From: Kingella sp. (in: b-proteobacteria)
GTDB lineage: Bacteria; Pseudomonadota; Gammaproteobacteria; Burkholderiales; Neisseriaceae
DNA length: 22,894 bases
NCBI RefSeq assembly: GCF_030527935.1
Contig: NZ_JAUMZV010000034.1
Location: 1-22,894 of the forward strand
Direction of reading: 5' to 3'
The position numbers and the translations under genes are program-made. This document shows, in pieces, positions 14,610 to 21,729 of this stretch. The notes under the pieces were generated by a model. It ran no database searches, was not told the DNA's origin, and was given only the letters and a program-made list of their open reading frames with translations. Each line of letters starts with the position of its first letter. Within the stretch, counting starts at the first letter, position 1.

Positions 14610-14812
14610 TACTTTTCTTTGCTTCGCCAAAGAAAAGTAAGCAAAAGAAAGGCGACCTCGACGTGCAGGTTTGATTGCGCCAAACTTCCCTCACTCCGTA
14701 TCCTTTTTCAGCGCGTGCGAACTAGCCGCGCTACGCACGTTGTCGAACAAGCGCACGCTTTTTTCCGAAAAAAGGATGCTTCGTTCGGCTGGACGCAGGG
14801 GAATGGGCAGTA
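14609..14812. repeat. Structured, probably dispersed non-coding repeat
   Basis: Begins with a perfect 13-bp hairpin, TTACTTTTCTTTG (14609-14621) with its complement (14628-14640), 6-nt loop. A smaller CTTTTTTCCGAAAAAAG hairpin lies near its right end. It can be translated, but the sequence (for example LRQRKVSKRKATSTCRFD) resembles the spurious repeat-derived products annotated in many genomes rather than a protein family. I regard it as a dispersed repeat. Confidence 0.5.
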
Positions 14813-14826
14813 AGCATCAAACATTT

Positions 14827-14918
14827 GTGAAGCGTTAGGCAGCCTGAAATTCAATCTATCCAGTAAAACATCGTTTGGCTTAACCCAAGCGGTTTTGTTT
14901 TTCAGGCTGCCTTTGGCG
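14827..14918. repeat. 92-bp DUS-flanked cassette, copy 1
   Basis: Both ends (about 41 and 27 bp, each containing a DUS, in inverted orientation) are nearly identical to copy 2 at 17044-17135. The central 24 bp differ, but total length is exactly 92 in both. Lies downstream of the AspT-family gene on the minus strand, beyond its terminator. Confidence 0.75.
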
Positions 14919-14967
14919 CAATATCCAACCCCAAAAGGCAGCCTGAAACCCCATCCACCTCACCACA

Positions 14968-15003
14968 CAAAAAACCCTTTATGCCATTCGCACAAAGGGT
15001 TTT
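14968..15003 (-). terminator. Terminator of the AspT-family gene
   Basis: AAAACCCTTT (14971-14980) and AAAGGGTTTT (14994-15003), 13-nt loop. In the minus-strand transcript the stem is followed by a U run. 35 bp after the stop codon. A single DUS (14938-14949) follows. Confidence 0.75.
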
Positions 15004-15038
15004 ATTGCATCAATCTAACATTGCATCAACAGCCGCCG

Positions 15039-16628
15039 CTACATAAACGCGCCGATAATCTGCACCAGCAAGATTTTAAACACCGTCATGGATGGGAAAA
15101 TCATCGCGTAGCCCACGTCGGGTTTATCGGATGCCAGCGTTTTGCTGCTGAACGCCAAAATGGCGGGGTTGCCTGTTGCGCCCGAAATAATGCCTGCCGC
15201 CATGTCGTAAGGGATGCGGAACACATACACGGTAATCAGCAACACGCTGATGGTGAGCAGTGCCACCAATGCCACGCCCAGCAGCAGATAGGTCATGCCG
15301 CTTTTGGCAACGGTGTCCACAAAGGTTGAGCCTGATGCCATGCCCACTTGCGCGAGAAACAACGCCAAGCCAAATTCGCGGAACACGCGCGATGCAGCAA
15401 TCGGCATACTCCAAGTGAACTTCCAAGTATTGCGCGCTTTGCCCAAATACAACGCCACCAGCAGCAAGCCTGCCAAGCCCAGTTTCACTTTGCCCAAGCC
15501 TGGAACGGGGAAGGCAATAGAACCCACCGCCAAGCCCAACGCCGCGCCCACGCCCATGGACAGATAGTTCACTTCGCCGCCCGCTTTTACCGAGTCGCCG
15601 AAAAAGCGTTGCAATTCTTTGGTGTGCCCCACTTCTGCCAACACGCCGATTTGGTCGCCGATTTCCATGCGCAGCGATTGCGTGAGCGGCATATCGGTGT
15701 CGCCACGGCGAATGTGCAAAATGCTGACGTTAAGCGTCATCAGTTGGCGGATTTGCGGGATGGTTTTGCCTTCCAAGTTGGGGTTGGAAATAAACAGGCG
15801 TTGGTATTCTTTTTCGCCTTGCACCAAGTTGAGCTTGTCGCCCACGCGCGTGCCGATGGTGGGCACGGCTTGGTCTAGCTTGGCGTTGTCCACGGCGGTA
15901 ATCAGCACAATATCGCCGTGTTGCAATTCGCCCAAATGCCCCAAGGCAACGGCTTTGCCACCACGGTTGGTGGTGGTGATGCTCACGCCATCGGGCAGGG
16001 TGCTGTTTACATCCGACATGGTTTTGCCAAAGATTTCGGGGTTTTCCACGCGCACGGCGCACACGCGCAAGGATGTGCGCTCTTCCAGCGTGTATTTGGG
16101 CTTAAAGAAGCTGTTGTACAAGCCAATAATCAAAATGGGAATGGCTACGCCAAAGGGGTAGGCAACCGAATAGCCTGTGGCGGGCATTTTGTCGCCCGTT
16201 ACCACCATCGCCGCTTGCAAGGCGGATGTGCTGGTGCCTGCGCCTGCCCATGCGCCGATGGCTTCGGCAAAATTGATGCTGGGGACAAATTTAATCGCCA
16301 GCAGCATCAAGCCCAGCGAAAGCAGCACGCCAATTGCCGATGCGATGTTGGCTTTGATGCCCAGCGGGCTGGTTAAGCCTTTGAAAAATTGCGCGCCAAA
16401 CGAAATGCCCACGCCGTATAAAAAGAGCAGCAAGCCGAATGTGCCGACAACAGGGGGCAAGGCGGATTGGGGGGCGAATGCGCCCATTGCCAAGCCCACA
16501 AACAATACTGCGCCTGCGCCCAGCGATAAGCCGCGCACGCTAATCATGCCCACGGCGTAGCCCAATGCAATCGTTGCAAATAGGGCAAGCAAAGGATTGG
16601 CGGTTAGATAATCAACAAGTGCTGTCAT
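15039..16628 (-). CDS. AspT/YidE-YbjL family transporter (aspartate:alanine exchanger-like)
   Basis: 529-aa inner-membrane protein of the AAE family: two repeats of hydrophobic helices (about residues 1-190 and 380-529), each with the characteristic Gly/Ala/Ser-rich GAWAGAGTSTSALQAA-like or SGATGNPAILAF element. Between them are two cytoplasmic TrkA-C (RCK_C) domains (about 200-375). AspT exchanges aspartate for alanine, but most YidE/YbjL homologues are uncharacterised, so the substrate is open. The ATG at 16628 follows a strong AAGGAGA site. It lies 39 bp downstream of the glutaredoxin-like gene, with a DUS in between, and no promoter was recognised in the gap, so the two are probably cotranscribed. 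No DUS occurs inside the gene. Confidence 0.88.
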   Translation of the reverse strand: MTALVDYLTANPLLALFATIALGYAVGMISVRGLSLGAGAVLFVGLAMGAFAPQSALPPVVGTFGLLLFLYGVGISFGAQFFKGLTSPLGIKANIASAIGVLLSLGLMLLAIKFVPSINFAEAIGAWAGAGTSTSALQAAMVVTGDKMPATGYSVAYPFGVAIPILIIGLYNSFFKPKYTLEERTSLRVCAVRVENPEIFGKTMSDVNSTLPDGVSITTTNRGGKAVALGHLGELQHGDIVLITAVDNAKLDQAVPTIGTRVGDKLNLVQGEKEYQRLFISNPNLEGKTIPQIRQLMTLNVSILHIRRGDTDMPLTQSLRMEIGDQIGVLAEVGHTKELQRFFGDSVKAGGEVNYLSMGVGAALGLAVGSIAFPVPGLGKVKLGLAGLLLVALYLGKARNTWKFTWSMPIAASRVFREFGLALFLAQVGMASGSTFVDTVAKSGMTYLLLGVALVALLTISVLLITVYVFRIPYDMAAGIISGATGNPAILAFSSKTLASDKPDVGYAMIFPSMTVFKILLVQIIGAFM

Positions 16629-16662
16629 GGGACAGTCTCCTTCTAATAAACAAAAAAAAAGC

Positions 16663-16702
16663 GGTTTTCAGGCTGCCTGATGGTTTTCAGGCTGCCTGAA
16701 AA
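16663..16702. repeat. Tandem DUS palindromes at the glutaredoxin 3' end
   Basis: The 18-mer GGTTTTCAGGCTGCCTGA occurs twice (16663-16680, 16682-16699). The second copy completes the palindrome TTTTCAGGCTGCCTGAAAA (16684-16702). They encode the end of the glutaredoxin-like protein and overlap its stop codon. Confidence 0.75.
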
Positions 16703-16934
16703 CTTGATTGAGATACGCCGATAACGCGGCTTCGTCTAAATGCCAATGGCAGATTTCGTGCTCGCCATGCAGCAGCACGGGGACAAGCTCGTTATAGCGG
16801 ACGACTAGATTTTCGTCTTCATCCACATCCACCACGTTGAGCGCAAAGCCGTATTGCTGTTGATAGGGCAGCAGGGCTTGGCGCATTTGGTGGCATAAAC
16901 TGCAATATTCTCGGAATAGAAGCGTTAAGGTCAT
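16668..16934 (-). CDS. Glutaredoxin-like (DUF836-type) thiol protein, 88 aa
   Basis: Short thioredoxin-fold protein. TLTLLFREYCSLCHQM has the CxxC redox motif (C11, C14) after the first strand. NVVDVDEDENLVVRYNELVPVLL has the cis-proline of the glutaredoxin fold (V-P-V), as in the DUF836 family. Such proteins are thought to act as cytoplasmic thiol reductants; partners are unknown. The C-terminal tail (QVFRQPENHQAA) is largely encoded by two DUS copies and is probably a non-conserved appendage. It is the first gene of a likely two-gene unit with the AspT-family transporter. Confidence 0.82.
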   Translation of the reverse strand: MTLTLLFREYCSLCHQMRQALLPYQQQYGFALNVVDVDEDENLVVRYNELVPVLLHGEHEICHWHLDEAALSAYLNQVFRQPENHQAA

Positions 16935-16966
16935 TTTATGGTTATTACGAAATCAGAAGCGTGCGC

Positions 16967-16995
16967 ATTATAACCGTTATTTTGTGTAAATAAAG
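16967..16995 (-). promoter_or_regulatory. Candidate promoter of the glutaredoxin-transporter unit
   Basis: Minus-strand TATAAT (16972-16967), 17 bp from CTTTAT (16995-16990), a weak -35. Start near 16960 would leave a leader of about 25 nt. Confidence 0.5.
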
Positions 16996-17043
16996 GTGTG
17001 TTTGGGGGGGAAGCAATGGGGGGATTGGGGTGGGCTGAAAGTT

Positions 17044-17135
17044 GTGAAGTGTTAGGCAGCCTGAAAGTCAATCTATTCAGTAAAAACGGTTTGGCAGAAC
17101 GCTAAATCGTTTTGTTTTTCAGGCTGCCTTTGGCG
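17044..17135. repeat. 92-bp DUS-flanked cassette, copy 2
   Basis: Partner of the copy at 14827-14918: same ends and same total length, different centre. In both copies the centre can form a short TTTGG-based hairpin, but with different bases. Its right edge overlaps the 29-bp inverted repeat at 17129-17157. Confidence 0.75.
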
Positions 17136-17157
17136 ACGAGCCGTCGCCGCTCCATTT
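17129..17157 (+). repeat. 29-bp inverted repeat, left copy
   Basis: Perfect reverse complement of 18887-18915. It contains the hairpin GGCGACG-AGC-CGTCGCC. It directly joins cassette copy 2 and is followed by a DUS at about 17161. Located 15 bp beyond the dusB stop codon. Confidence 0.8.
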
Positions 17158-17172
17158 TTGTTTTCAGGCTGC

Positions 17173-18165
17173 CTAATAATCGCGTTGCCAATATTCGTAT
17201 TGCTCTGCTTGCTCGGCAAGGTAGTTTGCCAAGTAATCATATTGTTCGCTGGCGTGGTTGATTTGGTTGAGCTGCTGGCGGGTGGTTTGGCTGTGGGGGA
17301 TGCGGGCGAGATACCAGCCGATGTGTTTGCGGGCGATGCAGGTGCCTGCGCTGTCGCCGTAAAAGGTGTGCATGGCGGCGATGTGGCGCAGGATGGTGGC
17401 GCAGGCAGCCTGAAACGGCATGGGCGGGGGCAGTTCTCCGTGTTGCAGATAATGTTGGATGTCGGCAAACAGCCACGGCTGCCCTTGTGCGCCGCGCCCT
17501 ATCATCACGGCATCTGCGCCTGTTTGCGCCAGCACGGCGGCGGCTTTTTGCGGGCTGGTGATGTCGCCGTTTGCCCAGATGGGCAGGCGGCTGCGTTGTT
17601 TGACGGCGGCGATAAGGTCGTATTGCGCTGCGCCGCGATACATTTGGCTGCGGGTGCGCCCGTGGATGGCTAGGGCGGCGATGCCTGCGTCTTCGGCGAT
17701 TTGGGCGATGGTGGGGATGTTTTGGTGCGCGTCGTCCCAGCCGAGCCGTGTTTTTAGGGTAACGGGCACGTTTACGGCGCGGGTAACGGCGTTCAGAATT
17801 TGAGCGACGAGTTTTTCGTTTTGCAACAATGCGCTGCCAGCCAGCACGTTGCAGACTTTTTTGACGGGGCAGCCCATGTTGATGTCGATTACTTGCGCGC
17901 CAAGGGCGACGTTGTGCTGCGCGGCAGCGGCAAGCTGGGCGGGGTCGCTGCCTGCGATTTGCACGGCGATGATGCCGCTTTCGCCTGCGTGGTTTTGGCG
18001 ATGGCGGGTTTTGGGCGTGTGTTGCAAATCGGGGTTCACGGTTACCATTTCGCTGGCCGCCCATTGTGCGCCAAATTGGCGGGCAAGCTGGCGAAAGGGC
18101 AGGTCGGTGATGCCTGCCATGGGGGCTAGGGCGATTTGGACGGCGTGCAGGGCGGCAAGGGTCAT
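17173..18165 (-). CDS. dusB: tRNA-dihydrouridine synthase DusB
   Basis: FMN-dependent enzyme that reduces uridines in the tRNA D-loop. Length 330 aa. LAPMAGITDLPFRQLARQFGA is the N-terminal FMN-binding strand. DINMGCPVKKVCN holds the catalytic cysteine and matches the DusB subgroup. KTRLGWDD, IHGRTRSQMYRG and ANGDITSP ... DAVMIGRGAQGQPW are the barrel motifs, followed by a helical C-terminal tRNA-binding domain. In gammaproteobacteria dusB precedes fis; no fis is here. Its ATG overlaps the stop of the upstream membrane-protein gene (ATGA), indicating translational coupling. One DUS lies in the coding region (about 17404-17415). Confidence 0.93.
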   Translation of the reverse strand: MTLAALHAVQIALAPMAGITDLPFRQLARQFGAQWAASEMVTVNPDLQHTPKTRHRQNHAGESGIIAVQIAGSDPAQLAAAAQHNVALGAQVIDINMGCPVKKVCNVLAGSALLQNEKLVAQILNAVTRAVNVPVTLKTRLGWDDAHQNIPTIAQIAEDAGIAALAIHGRTRSQMYRGAAQYDLIAAVKQRSRLPIWANGDITSPQKAAAVLAQTGADAVMIGRGAQGQPWLFADIQHYLQHGELPPPMPFQAACATILRHIAAMHTFYGDSAGTCIARKHIGWYLARIPHSQTTRQQLNQINHASEQYDYLANYLAEQAEQYEYWQRDY

Positions 18166-18782
18166 TGGAATGGGGCGAATAGGTCTATCAAGGTTTGGCG
18201 GATGTACAGGGTTTGCATGGCAAGGGCGAGCAGCACGAGTAGGGAAAGTTGGCGGCGGCTGGGTGGGCGTGGTTGGTTTTCAGGCTGCCCAAATAGGATT
18301 TGGTGCAGCGCGGTGAGCAGCATCAGCAATGCGGTGAAGCCCAGCCATGCGGTGGGGTCTAGCGCGTAGATTTGGTATAGGTCGGCGATGAAATAAGGGC
18401 TGATGCCGTAGGGGTAAATCGCCCATGCGCAGGCGGCAAGCAGGGCAAAGGCAAGGTGCATGGCTAGGTTGGCTTGGATAAGGCTGGGGAGATAGAGCGG
18501 GGCGGTTTGCGGTTGGTTTGCCTTGGTTTCAGGCTGCCTTGGGCGGCGGTAGGCAAGGCTGCCGATGAGTATATAGGCGGGGGCAATGTAAAGCTGGGCG
18601 GCGATGCTGTATGGCTGCACAAATCGCAGCGCGGCGAGCGAAAGCCCGCGCAGAAAATACCATTGCACGGCGATAAACAGGGCAACGCTGATGGCAAGCC
18701 ATGCAAACTGGCGATGGCGCAGGGTTTGGAATACGAATAGGGCAACGAATAGGCTGGCGGTGAATAGGTTGATTTGGGACAT
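18162..18782 (-). CDS. Hypothetical integral membrane protein, 206 aa
   Basis: Not recognised. About six hydrophobic helices are visible, for example around residues 26-45, 60-78, 105-125, 145-165 and 178-195, connected by short basic loops. Two loops, R-R-P-R-Q-P-E-T and G-Q-P-E-N-Q-P, are encoded by DUS copies (about 18530 and 18280), so these loops tolerate insertion and are probably exposed and non-conserved. The stop codon overlaps the dusB start by four bases, so both are one translation-coupled unit. No ribosome-binding site is obvious before the ATG at 18782. A role in tRNA modification is not implied; the coupling may only reflect compact packing. Confidence 0.75.
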   Translation of the reverse strand: MSQINLFTASLFVALFVFQTLRHRQFAWLAISVALFIAVQWYFLRGLSLAALRFVQPYSIAAQLYIAPAYILIGSLAYRRPRQPETKANQPQTAPLYLPSLIQANLAMHLAFALLAACAWAIYPYGISPYFIADLYQIYALDPTAWLGFTALLMLLTALHQILFGQPENQPRPPSRRQLSLLVLLALAMQTLYIRQTLIDLFAPFQ

Positions 18783-19110
18783 GGTGGTGGGGTGGGGGAG
18801 ATATGGGTGGATTGGGTTTCAGGCTGCCTTTGGGGTGCGGGTTATTGGCGGCATACATTGGATGCAGCCTGAAAACCTTTGCGGCTAAATGGAGCGGCGA
18901 CGGCTCGTCGCCAAAGGGTGCGTGCAATAGAGCGGTGTTTTTTATTCAACACGATGTTAGCAAGCGTTCTCTTGTTTGCTGATGTGTTGCGCTAACGTGG
19001 ATGCAGCCTGAAAAGCATCCGCATCAAGCGCGACAGTAAGGCGGCTTGTTTTGCTTGGGCGAATGGGTTTTCAGGCTGCCTTATAGGCTAAACCCATTGG
19101 CAGCCTGAAA
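18783..19110. other. Repeat-rich spacer
   Basis: No gene supported. It holds DUS or near-DUS copies at about 18818 (-), 18864 (+, GATGCAGCCTGAA), 19004 (+, same GATGCAGCC variant), 19069 (-) and 19099 (+), and the right copy of the 29-bp inverted repeat. An imperfect stem-loop lies at about 18948-18996 (CAACAC...GTGTTG and GTTAGC...GCTAAC). Confidence 0.6.
18887..18915 (-). repeat. 29-bp inverted repeat, right copy
   Basis: Perfect reverse complement of 17129-17157. Together they bracket about 1.7 kb containing dusB and the overlapping membrane-protein gene. Confidence 0.8.
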
Positions 19111-19320
19111 TTACCGTGCGTGCGCTGCGCTGGCGGGGGCGGAAGCGGGCTGCGCTTGGGCGGCGGCTTTTCGTTTTGCCGCAGCGCGTTGGGCTTTTTT
19201 CTTGGCAGCGGCGGCTTGCATCTTGGCTTGTTGATCTTCGCTGGGCAGACTGAAATACACGCCTGCAATCACGACCGCCATCGCCGTGCTGTAAAACCAA
19301 ACTTTGTTTACGTTTATCAT
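19111..19320 (-). CDS. Small membrane-anchored Ala/Lys-rich protein, 69 aa
   Basis: Starts at ATG 19320. One hydrophobic helix (about residues 8-24, WFYSTAMAVVIAGVYFSL) is followed by an acidic S-E-D-Q-Q and a tail almost entirely of Ala, Lys, Arg and Gln (AAAAKKKAQRAAAKRKAAAQ), ending in an Ala-Pro-Ser stretch. The tail could be a helical, nucleic-acid- or peptidoglycan-facing segment, but low complexity prevents assignment. The ribosome-binding site is weak. A DUS follows the stop codon at 19099-19110. Real expression is likely but unproven. Confidence 0.6.
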   Translation of the reverse strand: MINVNKVWFYSTAMAVVIAGVYFSLPSEDQQAKMQAAAAKKKAQRAAAKRKAAAQAQPASAPASAAHAR

Positions 19321-19378
19321 GGGGAACTCTGGGGGCTGCCTTGGAATGGTTAGGGTCGGGCAAAATAAAACAATGCGA

Positions 19379-19459
19379 GTAGGTGTGTGGCTTTGCCACG
19401 CACGCGGTTTGCAAAATCTCAACTTGTCCTCGCGTGCGTGCCTGCGGCACACACCCTAC
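19379..19459. repeat. 81-bp near-palindromic repeat element
   Basis: Ends GTAGGTGTGTGGC and GCACACACCCTAC are imperfect inverted repeats; inside are CACGCACGCG and CGCGTGCGTG, also complementary. The whole can fold into one long stem around an AT-rich loop. Similar GTAGGGTGTGT-type repeats are scattered in Neisseriaceae (recollection). No coding potential. Confidence 0.6.
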
Positions 19460-19588
19460 GCGCCGATTTATAAACGGCTAATCAGATAAACGGCTGCTGG
19501 GCAACGCAATCGGCAGCCTGAAAAGCTAACAATCGGTTTCAGGCTGCATCGTAGGCAAACACGATAGCGGCGCATCTCTCATCCGCAT

Positions 19589-20446
19589 TCACTCTGCCAA
19601 TTCTCCATCAAACACCAACACTGCCGCGCCCGTCATCATCACATTCCCCCCATTGTGCCATTGGATAAACAAATCGCCGCCGCGCAGCGACACGCGCACC
19701 GTTTCGCCCGCTGCCAGCCAGCCTTGCCGCATCCCCGCCACCACTGCCGCGCACGCGCCTGTGCCGCACGCCAGCGTTTCGCCCACGCCGCGCTCAAACA
19801 CGCGCAGCGCGATGTGGGTGGGGTTGATTACCTGCATCAAGCCCACGTTCACGCGCTCGGGGAACTGCGGATGCTGCTGCAACGCCGCGCCGATTTCGGC
19901 AACGGGCGCGGTTTCGGTGTCATCCACGCGCAGCACGGCGTGCGGGTTACCCATGCTCACTAGGCTCACGGCGATGGCGGGCTGGTTGGGCTGCCACACA
20001 ATTTGATGCGTGAGCGCGCCTGCCGTTTCCGAGCCATCGTTAGGCAGCCTGAAAGGGATGTCGTCGGGCAAAAAGCGCGGTGCGCCCATGTCCACCGTTA
20101 CCAAGCCGTTGGGCTGGATGTGCGGCTTGATGATGCCCGCAGCGGTTTCCACCGTGATGTGCGTTTTGTCGGTCAAGCCCTTGTCGTACACAAATTTCGC
20201 AAAGCAGCGCGCGCCGTTGCCGCATTGCTGCACTTCGCCACCATCGGCGTTGAAAATGCGATAGCGAAAATCGGCAGCGGGCGTTTGGGCGCGTTCTACC
20301 AGCAGCAGTTGGTCAAAGCCGATGCCAAAATGGCGGTTTGCCCACGCCGCAATGTGCGCAGGGTTGGGCGTGAAGACTTGGTTGATGCCGTCTATCACCA
20401 TAAAATCGTTGCCCAAGCCGTGCATTTTGCTGAATTTAAGCGACAT
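19589..20446 (-). CDS. dapF: Diaminopimelate epimerase DapF
   Basis: Converts LL- to meso-diaminopimelate, feeding lysine synthesis and peptidoglycan. 285 aa from ATG 20446, chosen because AAAGGAA precedes it and MSLKFSKMHGLGNDF is the usual N-terminus; a longer in-frame extension upstream would be abnormal. The two catalytic cysteines are present: C75 in GGEVQQCGNGARC and C227 in GETLACGTGAC, with E219 close by. A DUS at 20042-20053 encodes PFRLPND in the middle of the protein. It diverges from metX. Downstream of its stop (below 19589) there is no paired terminator; DUS copies at about 19512 and 19537 may serve. Confidence 0.96.
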   Translation of the reverse strand: MSLKFSKMHGLGNDFMVIDGINQVFTPNPAHIAAWANRHFGIGFDQLLLVERAQTPAADFRYRIFNADGGEVQQCGNGARCFAKFVYDKGLTDKTHITVETAAGIIKPHIQPNGLVTVDMGAPRFLPDDIPFRLPNDGSETAGALTHQIVWQPNQPAIAVSLVSMGNPHAVLRVDDTETAPVAEIGAALQQHPQFPERVNVGLMQVINPTHIALRVFERGVGETLACGTGACAAVVAGMRQGWLAAGETVRVSLRGGDLFIQWHNGGNVMMTGAAVLVFDGELAE

Positions 20447-20458
20447 GATGTTTCCTTT

Positions 20459-20543
20459 AAGGCAGCCTGAAGGGCGAGATTGTAGCGTAAATTGCGCAAC
20501 CAGATGGCAGCAATCGCGCCTGTTTCCTGTTTTCAGGCTGCCT
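20459..20543. repeat. Inverted DUS pair in the dapF-metX divergent region
   Basis: A plus-strand copy (20460-20471) and a minus-strand copy (20531-20542) flank about 60 bp between the two divergent genes. A terminator role is unlikely between divergent starts. Confidence 0.6.
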
Positions 20544-20562
20544 TTGCCCATCGTTATCACGC

Positions 20563-20568
20563 TATAAT
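20563..20568 (+). promoter_or_regulatory. Candidate -10 element of metX
   Basis: Perfect TATAAT 33 bp before the metX ATG. The expected -35 position falls within the DUS (AGGCTGCCTTTG), with no good TTGACA. The resulting short leader has no purine-rich ribosome-binding site. Confidence 0.5.
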
Positions 20569-20601
20569 CGCGCCTTATTTTCATCCTAACCCCACCCCGC
20601 C

Positions 20602-21726
20602 ATGACCATCACCAGCACTACCCTAATCACCCCGCAAATCATCCAGTTCCCCCACCCCATCACCCTGCAAAACGGCAGTACCCTGCCCGGCTATCAGCTC
20701 ATCATCGAAACCTACGGCGAGCTGAACGAAAGCAAAAGCAACGCCGTGCTCATCTGCCACGCCCTATCGGGCACGCACCACGCCGCAGGGCGGCACCACC
20801 CCAACGACAAATACGCGGGCTGGTGGGACAACATGATAGGTGCAGGCAAGCCGATAGACACCAACAAATTCTTCGTGATTGCGCTCAACAACCTAGGCGG
20901 CTGCGCAGGCAGCACAGGCGCAACCAGCATCAACCCCGCCACAGGCGAGCCATACGGCGCAGACTTCCCGCTGGTAACCGTGCGCGATTGGGTGAACACC
21001 CAAGCCCAGCTTGCCGACCACTTTGGCATAGAACAATGGGCAGCCGTAGTCGGCGGCAGCTTGGGCGGCATGCAAGCCCTGCAATGGACAATAGACTACC
21101 CCAGCCGCGTGCGCCACGCCCTAGTGATTGCGTCCGCGCCCAAACTCTCCACCCAAAACATCGCCTTTAATGACGTTGCCCGCCAAGCCATCATCACCGA
21201 CCCCGATTTCCACGGCGGCAACTACGCCCAACACCACACCAAGCCCCGCCGTGGGCTGCGCACCGCCCGCATGATGGGGCACATCACCTATTTAGCCGAA
21301 CACGGGCTGGGCAACAAATTCGGGCGACAACTGCGCAACGAACACTACAACTACAATTATGATATTGATTTTGAAGTAGAAAGCTACCTGCGCCATCAAG
21401 GCGACAAATTCGCCGAAACCTTTGATGCCAACACCTATCTGCTGATGACCAAAGCCCTAGACTATTTTGACCCCGCCGCCGAATACAACGACAACCTACA
21501 AGCCGCCCTGCAACACACCCAAGCGCACTACTTTATCGCCAGTTTCAGCACCGATTGGCGGTTTGCCCCCGAACGCTCGCGCGAACTCGTGCGCGCCCTA
21601 ATCGCCGCCTGCAAAAACGTGCAATATGTAGAAGTGCCCAGCCAACACGGGCACGATGCCTTCCTGCTGGACGACCCACAATACCACAACGCCGTGCGCG
21701 CCTATATGAACAACATCAGCGTGTAA
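20602..21726 (+). CDS. metX: Homoserine O-acyltransferase MetX
   Basis: Alpha/beta-hydrolase-fold enzyme that acylates homoserine in the first step of methionine synthesis. 374 aa. Markers: YQLIIETYGELNESKSNAVLICHALSG near the N-terminus, NNLGGCAGSTG (about residues 96-106), nucleophile S153 in GGSLGGMQALQW, acid residue in F-S-T-D-W-R-F, and histidine in QHGHDAFLLD. Acetyl- or succinyl-CoA use cannot be settled by eye. The start has no Shine-Dalgarno-like sequence and follows C-rich DNA. It is first of a three-gene run ending with metW, the conserved metX-metW partnership of many proteobacteria. No DUS occurs within the gene. Confidence 0.95.
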   Translation: MTITSTTLITPQIIQFPHPITLQNGSTLPGYQLIIETYGELNESKSNAVLICHALSGTHHAAGRHHPNDKYAGWWDNMIGAGKPIDTNKFFVIALNNLGGCAGSTGATSINPATGEPYGADFPLVTVRDWVNTQAQLADHFGIEQWAAVVGGSLGGMQALQWTIDYPSRVRHALVIASAPKLSTQNIAFNDVARQAIITDPDFHGGNYAQHHTKPRRGLRTARMMGHITYLAEHGLGNKFGRQLRNEHYNYNYDIDFEVESYLRHQGDKFAETFDANTYLLMTKALDYFDPAAEYNDNLQAALQHTQAHYFIASFSTDWRFAPERSRELVRALIAACKNVQYVEVPSQHGHDAFLLDDPQYHNAVRAYMNNISV

Positions 21727-21729
21727 ACC

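Noticed and set aside
14394..14813. 139-aa open frame in the repeat region after cueR
   Set aside because: Translation of inverted-repeat DNA; hairpins explain the sequence better than a protein.
17237..18064. Arg-rich 275-aa frame overlapping dusB
   Set aside because: Composition (Arg, His, Pro) is typical of an off-frame reading of a GC-rich gene.
20447..20584. Longer N-terminus for DapF
   Set aside because: It reads through DUS DNA; ATG 20446 has a good ribosome-binding site and gives the standard N-terminus.
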